DNA from: JAIQGF01 sp051006995
GTDB lineage: Bacteria; Acidobacteriota; Terriglobia; Terriglobales; Acidobacteriaceae
Direction: 5' to 3'
Assembly (NCBI GenBank): GCA_051006995.1
Contig: JBPCSQ010000016.1
Coordinates: 62,001-126,000, forward strand
DNA: 64,000 nucleotides
The first letter of the stretch is position 1. The number at the start of each line of letters is the position of its first letter. The notes beneath the pieces are model-generated. The model worked only from the letters and a program-made list of their open reading frames with translations. It did no database searches and was not told the DNA's origin. The position numbers and the translations under genes are program-made. Below, piece by piece: positions 18,477 to 25,915 of the stretch.

Positions 18477-18558
18477 GCCGGCTTTAGCCGCCGCTGGAAG
18501 CGCCGGCCTTCAGGCCGGCGAAGTAGGCAAATACCGACCGGGGCTTCAGCCCTGGGGA
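18477..18558. repeat. REP-like double palindrome
   Basis: Two GC-rich inverted repeats in the 120-bp gap before the binding-protein gene: CGCCGGCC, loop TTCA, GGCCGGCG at 18501-18520, and GGGGCTTCAGCCC-type dyads near 18537-18553. The words 'GGCCTTCAGGCC' and 'GGCTTCAGCC' resemble REP-like elements I recall from acidobacterial intergenic regions. It may also modulate transcript levels between porin and binding protein. Confidence 0.5.
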
Positions 18559-18565
18559 GAAAGAA

Positions 18566-19483
18566 ATGATTCAACGTTACTTAGCGCTCATTCTCGGCTT
18601 GGCACTGCTCGTTCCGTCCGCCTTCGCCAAAAAACTCAATGTCGTCACCTCGACCACCGATCTTGGCGCCCTGGCGCAGGAAGTAGGTGGCGACAAGATT
18701 AACGTAGACTCCATTGCCAGGGGCTACCAGGACCCGCACTTCGTCGAAGCCAAGCCGAGCTTCCTGCTGAAATTGCGCAATGCAGACCTGCTGATCAGTG
18801 TCGGGCTGCAACTGGAAATCGGCTGGCTGCCGCCGCTAATCACGCAGAGCGGAAATCCGCGCGTCCAGGTGGGCGCGAACGGCTATCTCGATGCCTCGCA
18901 ATTCGCTGAAATCCTGGAAAAGCCGACCGGCGTAGTCACGCGCGCCATGGGCGACGTCCATCCGCTCGGAAACCCGCACTACTGGCTCGATCCTGACAAC
19001 GGCCGGCGCGTAGCCAAGGGTATCGCCGACAAACTGGGCGAACTCGATCCGCAGGACAGCGCCTATTTCCAAAAGCGCTTCCAGGACTTTAACCAGCGTC
19101 TGGCCGCGGCGGAGAAAAACTGGAATGCGCAAATGCAGCCCTATCGTGGGCGCAAAGTCATCTCCTACCACAACTCCTGGTCCAATTTTGCGAGGCATTT
19201 CGGGCTGGATGTGGCCGGCTATATCGAGCCACGCCCGGGCATTCCGCCCACGCCGCAGCACACCCTGGAAATCATCAACCTGATGAAGCGGGAGAACGTC
19301 AAGATCGAGTTGATCGAACCTTATTTCGATCTCAAGACTCCGAACAGCATCGCGCGCGAGACCGGCGGGAAGGTGCTGGTGCTGCTGCCCTCGGTCGGCG
19401 GCGAGAAGGGCGTGGACACCTATTTCAAGCTGTTCGATTACGATATTGAGTTGCTAACCAAGACGTTCAACGCGATTAAGTAG
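18566..19483 (+). CDS. znuA: Zinc/manganese ABC transporter substrate-binding protein (cluster A-I)
   Basis: 305 residues with a signal peptide (YLALILGLALLVPSAFA) and no lipobox, so a free periplasmic protein. It belongs to the ZnuA/TroA/PsaA family: 'VVTSTTDLGALAQEVGGDKINVDSI', first His ligand in DPHFVEAKPS, second in GNPHYWLDP, third in YHNSW, and an acidic ligand in 'ELIEPYFDLKT'. The His/Asp-rich loop of many zinc-specific ZnuA proteins is absent, so zinc versus manganese cannot be decided. GGAGAAAG precedes the ATG. The permease gene follows after 8 bases, but no ATPase gene is present in between or next to it. Confidence 0.88.
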   Translation: MIQRYLALILGLALLVPSAFAKKLNVVTSTTDLGALAQEVGGDKINVDSIARGYQDPHFVEAKPSFLLKLRNADLLISVGLQLEIGWLPPLITQSGNPRVQVGANGYLDASQFAEILEKPTGVVTRAMGDVHPLGNPHYWLDPDNGRRVAKGIADKLGELDPQDSAYFQKRFQDFNQRLAAAEKNWNAQMQPYRGRKVISYHNSWSNFARHFGLDVAGYIEPRPGIPPTPQHTLEIINLMKRENVKIELIEPYFDLKTPNSIARETGGKVLVLLPSVGGEKGVDTYFKLFDYDIELLTKTFNAIK

Positions 19484-19491
19484 GGGATGGG

Positions 19492-20364
19492 ATGGAAATT
19501 CTTCAATTCCTGATTCTGCCGTTCATCGCCAGTCTGATTCTGACCGGCATCCACGCGTATCTCGGCGTCCACGTAGTGGAGCGCGGCGTCATCTTCGTGG
19601 ACCTGGCGCTGGCCCAGATTGCCGCCCTCGGCGCCACCATCGCCATTCTTGTCGGCATGGACCCGCACGGCCGCGGCTCCTACTGGATCAGCCTCGCCTT
19701 TACCTTCCTGGGCGCGGGGATTTTCGCCCTGGTGCGCGCGCATCGCGGCCGCATCCCGCTGGAAGCCTTCATCGGCATCACCTACGCAGTGGCTTCCGCC
19801 GCCGCCATTCTCGCCATGAGCAAGGCCACCGGCGAAACCGAGCACCTCAAAGACATGCTGGTCGGTAACATCCTCGCCGTCTCCAAGGAGGAGGTACTGC
19901 GGACCGCCGGCCTCTACGGCGCCATTGGCCTGTTTCACTTTATCTTCCGCAAGAAATTCCTTTTGATTTCCACCAACCCGCGCGAAGCCGAGGCCCAGGG
20001 CATTTCTATCGGCTTCTGGGATTTCCTGTTCTACGCTTCGTTCGGTTTCGTTGTGACCTCGTCGGTCGCCATCGCGGGGGTGCTGCTGGTGTTCTGTTAC
20101 CTGATCGTGCCGTCGGTGGGCGCCATGCTCTTCGCCGACCGCATCGGCCCGCGCCTTGCCATCGGCTGGACCATGGGCACGTTGGTCTCCGCTCTTGGTT
20201 GCTATCTCTCCGTCTGGGCCGATCTGCCGACCGGCGCCACCATCGTGTGCACCTTCGGCGGCATCCTACTGATCATGTTTATCGTGCGCCAACTGGTGTA
20301 CCGGCCGACGCCCCTCACTGCCCGTGCCGAGCCGGAAGCTCTGCAGTACCAGGACCGCCGCTGA
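19492..20364 (+). CDS. znuB: Metal ABC transporter permease (ZnuB/MntB family)
   Basis: 290 residues with about eight membrane helices. The N-terminal stretch 'LTGIHAYLGVHVVERGVIFVDLALAQIAALGATIA' is the signature of ABC-3 (ZnuB/TroC) permeases. The later cytoplasmic loop contains 'STNPREAEAQGISIGFWDFLFYASFG'. It forms a two-gene unit with the binding protein. An ABC importer also needs a ZnuC-type ATPase, which is not found anywhere in this window, so it must be encoded elsewhere or shared. It is followed by the MarR promoter region after 150 bases. Confidence 0.88.
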   Translation: MEILQFLILPFIASLILTGIHAYLGVHVVERGVIFVDLALAQIAALGATIAILVGMDPHGRGSYWISLAFTFLGAGIFALVRAHRGRIPLEAFIGITYAVASAAAILAMSKATGETEHLKDMLVGNILAVSKEEVLRTAGLYGAIGLFHFIFRKKFLLISTNPREAEAQGISIGFWDFLFYASFGFVVTSSVAIAGVLLVFCYLIVPSVGAMLFADRIGPRLAIGWTMGTLVSALGCYLSVWADLPTGATIVCTFGGILLIMFIVRQLVYRPTPLTARAEPEALQYQDRR

Positions 20365-20513
20365 GCATGAGTACGGATGTGGAGTCATGCCGAGCGCTGC
20401 GAGGCATCTGATGTGATCGCTACCACAGTTCTTCCCTCGGGTGCATACTTGCCGTGCTGCCATCCGAGGAGGGCGCCAGCCCCGAGGAAGGATGTTGTTC
20501 TTTCTCCAATCAG

Positions 20514-20525
20514 TTCAATGTTAAA
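20514..20525. promoter_or_regulatory. Candidate MarR operator, site 1
   Basis: TTCAATGTTAAA, an imperfect copy of the palindrome TTTAACGTTAAA found at 21050-21061. Extending outward, 18 of 24 positions agree when one site is read in reverse. It lies about 20-30 bases before the MarR start and suits autorepression. Confidence 0.6.
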
Positions 20526-20543
20526 CTACATCCCAGCATTCGG

Positions 20544-21008
20544 ATGTCGGAACTCATGGCCAAACACTTCCACGGTACCCGTACTGAAGAACGCGCCCTC
20601 GACCTCTACGTCAAGCTTGTCCGCGCCGCCGATACCGTGGATGCGGGGGTAATGGCGCCGCTCGCCTCCGCCGACCTCTCCCCTAGCCAGTTCGGTGTGC
20701 TGGAAGCGCTGTACCACGTCGGCCCGATGTGCCTGACCGAGCTGGCGCGCAAGCTCCTCAAGACCGGCGGCAACCTGACCATGGTAGCTAGGAACTTGGA
20801 AAAACGCGGGCTCGTCACGCGGGTGCGCCAGGTGGGAGATCGCCGCTATTCCACCATCTTCATCACCGCCAAAGGCCGCTCACTCATCCAGCGCCTCTTT
20901 CCGGCCCATGTCGCGCGCATTGTCCGCCAGGTCAGTGGCTTATCCGCCTCGGAGCAGGAAACGCTCGCTTCCCTCTGCAAAAAGCTCGGACTATCGGTCA
21001 GCAAATAA
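20544..21008 (+). CDS. MarR-family transcriptional regulator
   Basis: 154 residues from ATG 20544 (a second ATG is at 20556). The wHTH is clear: 'LSPSQFGVLEALYHVGPMCLTELARKLLKTGGNLTMVARNLEKRGLVTRVRQVGDRRYSTIFITAKGRSLI'. It has the family's DRR wing motif and flanking dimerisation helices. A palindromic operator precedes it and a near-identical one stands before the pirin gene, so it probably represses itself and the pirin-DoxX genes. MarR proteins next to pirin and DoxX often answer to quinones, electrophiles or oxidants. No conserved redox Cys pair is evident, so the signal is unknown. Confidence 0.87.
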   Translation: MSELMAKHFHGTRTEERALDLYVKLVRAADTVDAGVMAPLASADLSPSQFGVLEALYHVGPMCLTELARKLLKTGGNLTMVARNLEKRGLVTRVRQVGDRRYSTIFITAKGRSLIQRLFPAHVARIVRQVSGLSASEQETLASLCKKLGLSVSK

Positions 21009-21046
21009 CTCGCTCCGAGGCACTGAGGCATTGTCTGGATGGAATA

Positions 21047-21064
21047 TAGTTTAACGTTAAAGTA
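21047..21064. promoter_or_regulatory. Candidate MarR operator, site 2 (pirin promoter)
   Basis: TAGTTTAACGTTAAAGTA; the core TTTAACGTTAAA (21050-21061) is a perfect 12-bp palindrome. It is downstream of the MarR stop and 50 bases before the pirin start. It matches site 1 in inverted orientation. Confidence 0.65.
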
Positions 21065-21114
21065 TTTCTGAATCGCAGCCCAAACCCTCCGCATCTCATG
21101 CAGTGGAGGCGGAT

Positions 21115-21819
21115 ATGATCACCCTTCGTCCCGCAAGCGAACGCGGCCACTTCGATCATGGCTGGCTGAACACCTACCACAGCTTCTCGTTCGCCGATTA
21201 CTACGATCCGCGCAACATGGGATTCCGCGCCCTGCGCGTCATTAACGAGGATACGGTGCACCCCGGCCGAGGGTTCGGCATGCACCCGCACCGCGACATG
21301 GAGATCATCACCTACATTCTGCAGGGTGCGCTCGCGCACAAGGACAGCATGGGCACAGGGTCGACCATCCGTCCCGGTGATGTGCAGCGTATGAGCGCCG
21401 GCACCGGTGTCCTGCACAGCGAGTTCAATCATTCCAAGGACGAGCAGGTCCATCTGCTGCAGATATGGATTCTGCCTGCGAAGGATGGCCTCCAGCCTAG
21501 CTACGAGCAGAAAACATTTTCGGCGGAGGAGAAGCGCAACCGGCTGCGCCTGGTCGCCTCTCCCGATGCTCGCGACGGCTCGGTGCTGGTTCACCAGGAT
21601 GTCGAGCTCTATTCCGCGACGCTCGAGAACGACAAGTCGGTCACGCACCAGCTTGCGCCCGCGCGGCATGCATGGATCCAGGTGACCAGCGGCGCAGTGG
21701 ATGTAAACGGAACGCCGGTCGCGGCCGGCGATGGCGCTGCGATCAGCAAAGAAAAGGCCCTGAAGATCACGGGCGCGTCCACCGGCACGTCCGAATTTCT
21801 GTTATTCGACCTCGCTTGA
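21115..21819 (+). CDS. Pirin-family cupin protein (YhhW/YhaK type)
   Basis: 234 residues from ATG 21115, preceded by GGAGGCGG. The N-terminal cupin has the metal ligands in 'GFGMHPHRDMEIITYILQGALAHKDSMG' and the second motif 'GTGVLHSEFNH' (His and Glu). The C-terminal half is the second, degenerate cupin. Members such as YhhW are quercetin-degrading dioxygenases in vitro; others are redox-sensing regulators. With MarR control and a DoxX neighbour, a role in handling quinones or other electrophiles is the likely reading. The first gene of a two-gene operon with doxX (23-base gap). Confidence 0.88.
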   Translation: MITLRPASERGHFDHGWLNTYHSFSFADYYDPRNMGFRALRVINEDTVHPGRGFGMHPHRDMEIITYILQGALAHKDSMGTGSTIRPGDVQRMSAGTGVLHSEFNHSKDEQVHLLQIWILPAKDGLQPSYEQKTFSAEEKRNRLRLVASPDARDGSVLVHQDVELYSATLENDKSVTHQLAPARHAWIQVTSGAVDVNGTPVAAGDGAAISKEKALKITGASTGTSEFLLFDLA

Positions 21820-21841
21820 ATGCGAGGCAAGGAGAGCATTC

Positions 21842-22330
21842 ATGCTGCGTAAATTATTCGCTACCGATAATGATTACGCGTTAACCGTGGTTCGCGCCGT
21901 TCTGGGCATCGTGTTCCTGGCCCACGGCGCCCAAAAGATGCTGGGCTGGTTCGGCGGCTACGGCTTTTCCGGTTCCATGGGCGCGATGGAGCACATGGGA
22001 ATTCCCAGCGTGTTCGCATTTTTGGCCATCGCGGCCGAGTTCTTTGGCGGACTCGGACTGCTGCTGGGCCTGCTCGGCCGTGTCGCAGCATTCGGAATTG
22101 CGATCGAGATGGCGGTTGCTGCGGCCACGGTCCACGCCGCTAACGGGTTCTTCATGAACTGGTTCGGCAACCAGAAGGGCGAGGGCTTTGAATATCACCT
22201 GCTCGCCATAGCGTTGGGCGTGCTGCTCATCCTGCGGGGCTCGGGCGCCTTCTCGCTCGACCGGCTGATCGCGCGCAGCGAACAGCTCCAGCAGCGCGGC
22301 TACCGCTCGCACTCGCCGGCGGCGGCGTAA
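21842..22330 (+). CDS. DoxX-family membrane protein
   Basis: 162 residues with AAGGAG before the ATG. Four membrane helices are visible: 'VVRAVLGIVFLAHGAQKMLGWFGG' with the family's HGxQK motif, then 'FAFLAIAAEFFGGLGLLLGLLGRVAAFGI', and a last helix around 'LAIALGVLLILRG'. DoxX proteins are linked to membrane redox and thiol-stress complexes; some associate with superoxide dismutase and rhodanese-like proteins. The C-terminal tail (ARSEQLQQRGYRSHSPAAA) is cytoplasmic and charged. It ends at a strong terminator hairpin. Confidence 0.85.
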   Translation: MLRKLFATDNDYALTVVRAVLGIVFLAHGAQKMLGWFGGYGFSGSMGAMEHMGIPSVFAFLAIAAEFFGGLGLLLGLLGRVAAFGIAIEMAVAAATVHAANGFFMNWFGNQKGEGFEYHLLAIALGVLLILRGSGAFSLDRLIARSEQLQQRGYRSHSPAAA

Positions 22331-22344
22331 GAAAAGTAAAAGGA

Positions 22345-22392
22345 AAATCGGGTAAAGGAGAAATTTTCGCAACTTCTCCCTTTACCCGATTT
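22345..22392. terminator. Strong hairpin terminator after doxX
   Basis: AAATCGGGTAAAGGAGAA pairs with TTCTCCCTTTACCCGATTT across a short A/T-rich loop, giving an ~18-bp stem with one bulge. T-rich bases (TTCATTTTTG) follow. It lies between doxX and the convergent FmdB gene. Confidence 0.8.
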
Positions 22393-22453
22393 CATTTTTG
22401 ACTTTGAAATCTCACTCCGTGCAGCAGGCGCCCGGCCCGCTTCGCGACAGCCC

Positions 22454-22639
22454 TCACGTGGACGGTGCGGCGCCGCAACTGGCCGCGGGCGCCGAGCGCG
22501 CTCCGCCGACGGAGAACACCGAAATCTGCTGCGTCAGATGATGGCCATAGCAGGTGGGACACTCCGGCTTGCGCGATCCGATGACGATCGCCTCGAAGGG
22601 TTTGTTGCAGTCCTTGCAGATGTATTCAAAAATCGGCAT
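22454..22639 (-). CDS. FmdB-family zinc-ribbon protein
   Basis: 61 residues from ATG 22639, where the family's invariant start MPIFEYIC lies. The zinc ribbon has CKDC and CPTC knuckles (IFEYICKDCNKPFE ... ECPTCYGHHLTQQIS), followed by a short Ala/Ser-rich tail with one more Cys. FmdB was proposed as a regulator of amidase or formamidase genes, but most members are uncharacterised small zinc proteins. An in-frame extension by nine codons has no support. Confidence 0.82.
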   Translation of the reverse strand: MPIFEYICKDCNKPFEAIVIGSRKPECPTCYGHHLTQQISVFSVGGARSAPAASCGAAPST

Positions 22640-22643
22640 TGAG

Positions 22644-22674
22644 AAGTACCAATTACTAAGAGCCAAGTGCGAAG
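22644..22674. repeat. Degenerate heptamer repeat array
   Basis: Four and a half 7-base units starting at 22644: AAGTACC, AATTACT, AAGAGCC, AAGTGCG, AAG. Exactly the same period and similar words as the array at 15510. Confidence 0.65.
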
Positions 22675-22760
22675 AAACGGCGCTACGCGCATCCTTGTGT
22701 ATGGATTAACTCAGCTTTTGTTCTGCGCGTTACACTAAATTATAAGTGGCTTCTCACCGC

Positions 22761-23750
22761 ATGACCAGCGCAGCTGAAGACGTGTTCGTACCGCGGCGCG
22801 GCCTGCGCGGCGGTCATTTGCAGACCCTGGCCGGGCACTTCCTCCGTCCGCGCAATCTTCTTCCGCAGCCCGAGCGCCGCCTTTTCCAAATGGAAGAAGG
22901 CGCGCAGGTGCGCTGCGAATGCAACTGGCAACCAGAGCGCGCTGCCGTCCCCACCGCCGTGATTGTGCACGGGCTGGAAGGTTCCAGCGAATCCTCCTAC
23001 GTCGTCGGCACCGCCAACAAGGCCTGGGCGGCCGCGATGAACGTGGTGCGAATGAACGTGCGGAACTGCGGAGGCACCGAAGCACTGGCGCCGACGCTGT
23101 ATCACTCCGGCCTCTCTGCCGATATCGGCGTCATCGTGCAGGAGTTGATTGCGCGCGACGGCCTGCCGCGGATCGCGCTCGTCGGATTTTCCATGGGCGG
23201 CAACCAGGTGCTCAAGCTCGCCGGTGAGTGGGGCGACAAGGCGCCGCGCGAAGTGCGCGCCATCGCCGCGGTCTGCCCGGGCATGGACCTGGCGGCCAGC
23301 GCCACCGCGCTGCACCGTCCCGCCAATCGCATCTACGAGATGCGATTCCTGCTGTCACTGCGCGCGGCGATGAAACGCAAATCCAAATTGTTTCCGGGCC
23401 GCTACCACCGGCCGAGCCTGCATACGCTGCGCAGCATTCGGCACTTCGACAACGAAATCACCTCGCGCTATTGCGGCTTCACCGACGCCGAGGATTACTA
23501 TGCCCGCGCCAGCGCCTCGCCGCTGGTGGGCCGCATCACGGTGCCGACCCTGGTGATCCATTCGAAAGATGACCCTTTCGTGCGCCTCACGCCGCCGACT
23601 CGGGCGGCGCTGCTGGCGAATCCGAAAGTCCGGCTGATCGAGCCCGCTCACGGCGGCCATTGCGGCTTTGTCGGCGAGCCGGACGGCGACGACGGGCGCT
23701 GGGCGGAACGGCGGCTGGTGGAATTCTTTCGCCAGCAGTGTCAGGTGTAA
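22761..23750 (+). CDS. YheT-family alpha/beta hydrolase
   Basis: 329 residues from ATG 22761; a GTG at 22746 is the alternative start. The family opening 'PRRGLRGGHLQTLAGHFL' and 'VIVHGLEGSSESSYV' are characteristic. The nucleophile Ser is in GFSMGGNQ, the acid in 'VIHSKDDPFV' and the His in 'AHGGHCGF'. YheT and relatives (eukaryotic ABHD1/2/3) act on lipid esters or acetate esters; the true substrate is open. A conserved unknown gene follows 12 bases downstream. Confidence 0.85.
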   Translation: MTSAAEDVFVPRRGLRGGHLQTLAGHFLRPRNLLPQPERRLFQMEEGAQVRCECNWQPERAAVPTAVIVHGLEGSSESSYVVGTANKAWAAAMNVVRMNVRNCGGTEALAPTLYHSGLSADIGVIVQELIARDGLPRIALVGFSMGGNQVLKLAGEWGDKAPREVRAIAAVCPGMDLAASATALHRPANRIYEMRFLLSLRAAMKRKSKLFPGRYHRPSLHTLRSIRHFDNEITSRYCGFTDAEDYYARASASPLVGRITVPTLVIHSKDDPFVRLTPPTRAALLANPKVRLIEPAHGGHCGFVGEPDGDDGRWAERRLVEFFRQQCQV

Positions 23751-23762
23751 GCTGGAGCGCGC

Positions 23763-24359
23763 ATGGACGCCGATTTCTCGGTCGAACTGGGCGCCGAAGA
23801 CCCGACGCTGGCGATTCCCTGGTGGTCGGAGGACGGGTGCCTGCGTTACTACGATCTGAAGTCGCAGCCCGATCTGCTGCTCTACATCGAGGAAGCCAAC
23901 CACAACCAGGAGCTGGCGGAATTTCTGACGCAGGTAAATTCGGTGTCGTCGCGGCTGGCCAGCGCCAAGTGCGACACCTGGTTCACCACCGAGTTGAATG
24001 AAGAAGAGGCAATCTACGGCGCGGCGTGCAAGTTCGGATCGTACGTGGACCTGGTATTCGCCGACGAGGCAGCGCGGTTCTCCTTCGAGCTGCACGAAGA
24101 CTTCGCCCGGCGCCTGACCAAGCTGCTGGCGCGGGCGCCGCAGATTTCCGCCGCCGCCGAGCTGATCATCCGCCGCTGCTATTACGGAATCGGTAACGAC
24201 GCGCGCGAGGGCTTCTATCTCTCCTTTTATTTATTTGGCTACGGCGACGAGGAGGCTGAAGCGAGCAAGCGCTGGGGGATCGGGCTGAAGCTGGTGGGCA
24301 ACGCGATCCTGCAGTTATCGGCGCAGAGCACCGCCAAAGCCGACGTTTCCGCCGAGTGA
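23763..24359 (+). CDS. Conserved hypothetical protein
   Basis: 198 residues, cytoplasmic, no signal or membrane helix. The sequence looks like an ordinary folded protein: 'LAIPWWSEDGCLRYYDLK', 'LLYIEEANHNQELAEFL', 'KCDTWFTTEL', and 'ELIIRRCYYG... EGFYLSFYLFGYG'. I do not recognise a family. It follows the YheT gene after 12 bases and is almost certainly co-transcribed. The high Trp/Tyr content and acidic N-terminus are the only notable features. Confidence 0.72.
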   Translation: MDADFSVELGAEDPTLAIPWWSEDGCLRYYDLKSQPDLLLYIEEANHNQELAEFLTQVNSVSSRLASAKCDTWFTTELNEEEAIYGAACKFGSYVDLVFADEAARFSFELHEDFARRLTKLLARAPQISAAAELIIRRCYYGIGNDAREGFYLSFYLFGYGDEEAEASKRWGIGLKLVGNAILQLSAQSTAKADVSAE

Positions 24360-24449
24360 TTACAACAGGTCCCTCCCCTTCGGCTTCGCTCAGGGCTCGG
24401 CAAAGACGCTGGAAAGACCTTCAAGATTCTTGGGATAAGGGCTGACAGA

Positions 24450-24526
24450 TGGCGCGCCCGGCAGGACTCGAACCTGCAACCCCGGGATTAGAAATCCCGT
24501 GCTCTATCCGCTTGAGCTACGGGCGC
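24450..24526 (-). tRNA. tRNA-Arg (UCU)
   Basis: A full cloverleaf: acceptor GCGCCCG/CGGGCGC, D-arm GCTC...GAGC, anticodon stem CGGGA/TCCCG with loop TTTCTAA giving anticodon TCT, T-arm GCAGG-TTCGAGT-CCTGC, discriminator G and encoded CCA (24450-24452). It decodes AGA/AGG codons. Confidence 0.95.
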
Positions 24527-24552
24527 CTTGTCTTTATTGTACGCAGCTCCTT

Positions 24553-24575
24553 GCGATTAGCGATTAGCAATTAGC
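24553..24575. repeat. Heptamer tandem repeat (GCGATTA)
   Basis: Three units (GCGATTA, GCGATTA, GCAATTA) plus GC, just upstream of the tRNA-Arg gene. Same 7-bp period as the arrays at 15510, 22644 and 27995, with a different word. Confidence 0.65.
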
Positions 24576-24650
24576 TTCCCCGAGCGAGCAAAACCGGCCC
24601 TGCAAACCTGCCCGCCGTTCCGCGGCTACGCACTACCGCTGCTGGGTGAC

Positions 24651-24947
24651 TCACTTCGGCGAACGAGACGACTCCTGGGCACGCAACGATTGCAGGTGTC
24701 GCTCCATCTGGCCAATGACCGTGCGCCACATATCAATTTCCAGCTCGAACTGATGCTTGAGCGGGGTCTGCGTGGTCTGCACGAAGGCCAGGTTCATCTC
24801 CATCTGATGGACCAGCGAGCGCATGCGGGCAAGGTCGTTGGACAGCGCCTGCACATCATCGGCGGCTGGGGGCGGCGCGGGCTTGCTTGGGGCTTGTGCA
24901 AAGCAAAGGACAGCGGCGAGGCAAAGGAGCGGGATCAGGCGCTTCAT
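24651..24947 (-). CDS. Small secreted helical protein
   Basis: 98 residues from ATG 24947. The frame extends 25 codons further but that part is Lys/Leu-rich noise, and the real signal peptide begins at MKRLIPLLCLAAVLCFA. After a Pro-rich linker the mature protein is all-helical and probably coiled (DVQALSNDLARMRSLVHQMEMNLAFVQ, 'ELEIDMWRTVIGQMERHLQSLRA'). No function is evident. It faces the bicupin gene head-to-head with 84 bases between starts. Confidence 0.7.
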   Translation of the reverse strand: MKRLIPLLCLAAVLCFAQAPSKPAPPPAADDVQALSNDLARMRSLVHQMEMNLAFVQTTQTPLKHQFELEIDMWRTVIGQMERHLQSLRAQESSRSPK

Positions 24948-25031
24948 GGGTAATTGATGTTTCAGTTTGAGTTTCTGTTTCAGTATCAGCCGTTCTAGCT
25001 GGGATGATAGTAATTCCGCCATAATCCTGTA

Positions 25032-25727
25032 ATGGCCTCGCTCGGGATGACAGCATTCAAGGGATTGCTAGTGACGGCAATGCTGGCCGCCGCAGTGACG
25101 GTTGCCCAGGTGCGAGAGAAGCGATTTGAGCCGTTGATCGACAACTCTCAGGCGTCCGCGTTCCGGCTGGAGCTTCCACCCGGTGGACGCGCCTCGGTGT
25201 ATCAGAACCGGCACGAAATTCTCTGGATCGCACTCGATGAGGCGCGCTTGATGGCGACGGATCCCGAGGGCCATGAAAGCAAGCTCGTGCTCCACCGCGG
25301 TGATGTGCGCTTCTTTGCCAGCTTTCGTATGTCTCGATTGCGCAACTCCAGCGACGAAGTCTTCCGCGGCGTGCTGGTGGAACTCAAGCAGCGCGGCCGC
25401 ACCGCGCCGGGATGCGAATGCGGCGGGGCGGCCGAGCAGGCAGTCTGCGGCTGCCCACGCGCCCCGCGACTGCCGGCGATGTGGGCCGTGGCCATCGGCA
25501 GCATCGCCGCCGGCGGCACGACGCTTGCGCCCGGGCAGCGTTTCGAGGCAGCAAGCGAACGCGGCAACACGCTGCTGGTGGCCATCACCCCGGTGGAACT
25601 GGCAGACGACACCACCAGTGGGAAAATTATGCTGCGAGCCGGCGAGGCGCGGTGGATTGCCAGCGGCATCCACCGCTGGAAGAACCTCGGGCGGCGGGCA
25701 GCACAGTATGTGACGGTGGAGTTTTGA
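25032..25727 (+). CDS. Secreted bicupin-like hypothetical protein
   Basis: 231 residues; ATG 25032, with another at 25047. A signal peptide (FKGLLVTAMLAAAVTVAQ) precedes two similar beta-rich halves. 'FRLELPPGGRASVYQNRHEILWIALDEA' and 'TLAPGQRFEAASERGNTLLVAITPVEL ... ARWIASGIHRWKNLG' look like paired RmlC-type cupin folds. The halves are joined by a Cys-rich linker with CECG and VCGC, which could bind a metal or form disulfides. Cupin metal ligands are only partly present. Role unknown. Confidence 0.68.
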   Translation: MASLGMTAFKGLLVTAMLAAAVTVAQVREKRFEPLIDNSQASAFRLELPPGGRASVYQNRHEILWIALDEARLMATDPEGHESKLVLHRGDVRFFASFRMSRLRNSSDEVFRGVLVELKQRGRTAPGCECGGAAEQAVCGCPRAPRLPAMWAVAIGSIAAGGTTLAPGQRFEAASERGNTLLVAITPVELADDTTSGKIMLRAGEARWIASGIHRWKNLGRRAAQYVTVEF

Positions 25728-25760
25728 AATGAAGAATGAAAATGAGAATGAAAATGAAAA
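25728..25760. repeat. Short tandem repeat (AATGAA-type)
   Basis: One 7-base unit followed by four 6-base units of AATGAA/AATGAG directly after the bicupin stop. The complementary word CATTCTTC occurs about 60 bases further on. Confidence 0.55.
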
Positions 25761-25915
25761 ACCTGCGGTATTGGGCGAACTGTCTATCGCTTAACATTCT
25801 GCATTCTTCAATTTTGCGGCAGTTCGCCTGCCCGCGTATGAATTACTAGTTCATCACTATTCAATTGCCTCGCCAGGCGGCTTCATAGCACAATGCGCAG
25901 CACGTGAAATTGCCT

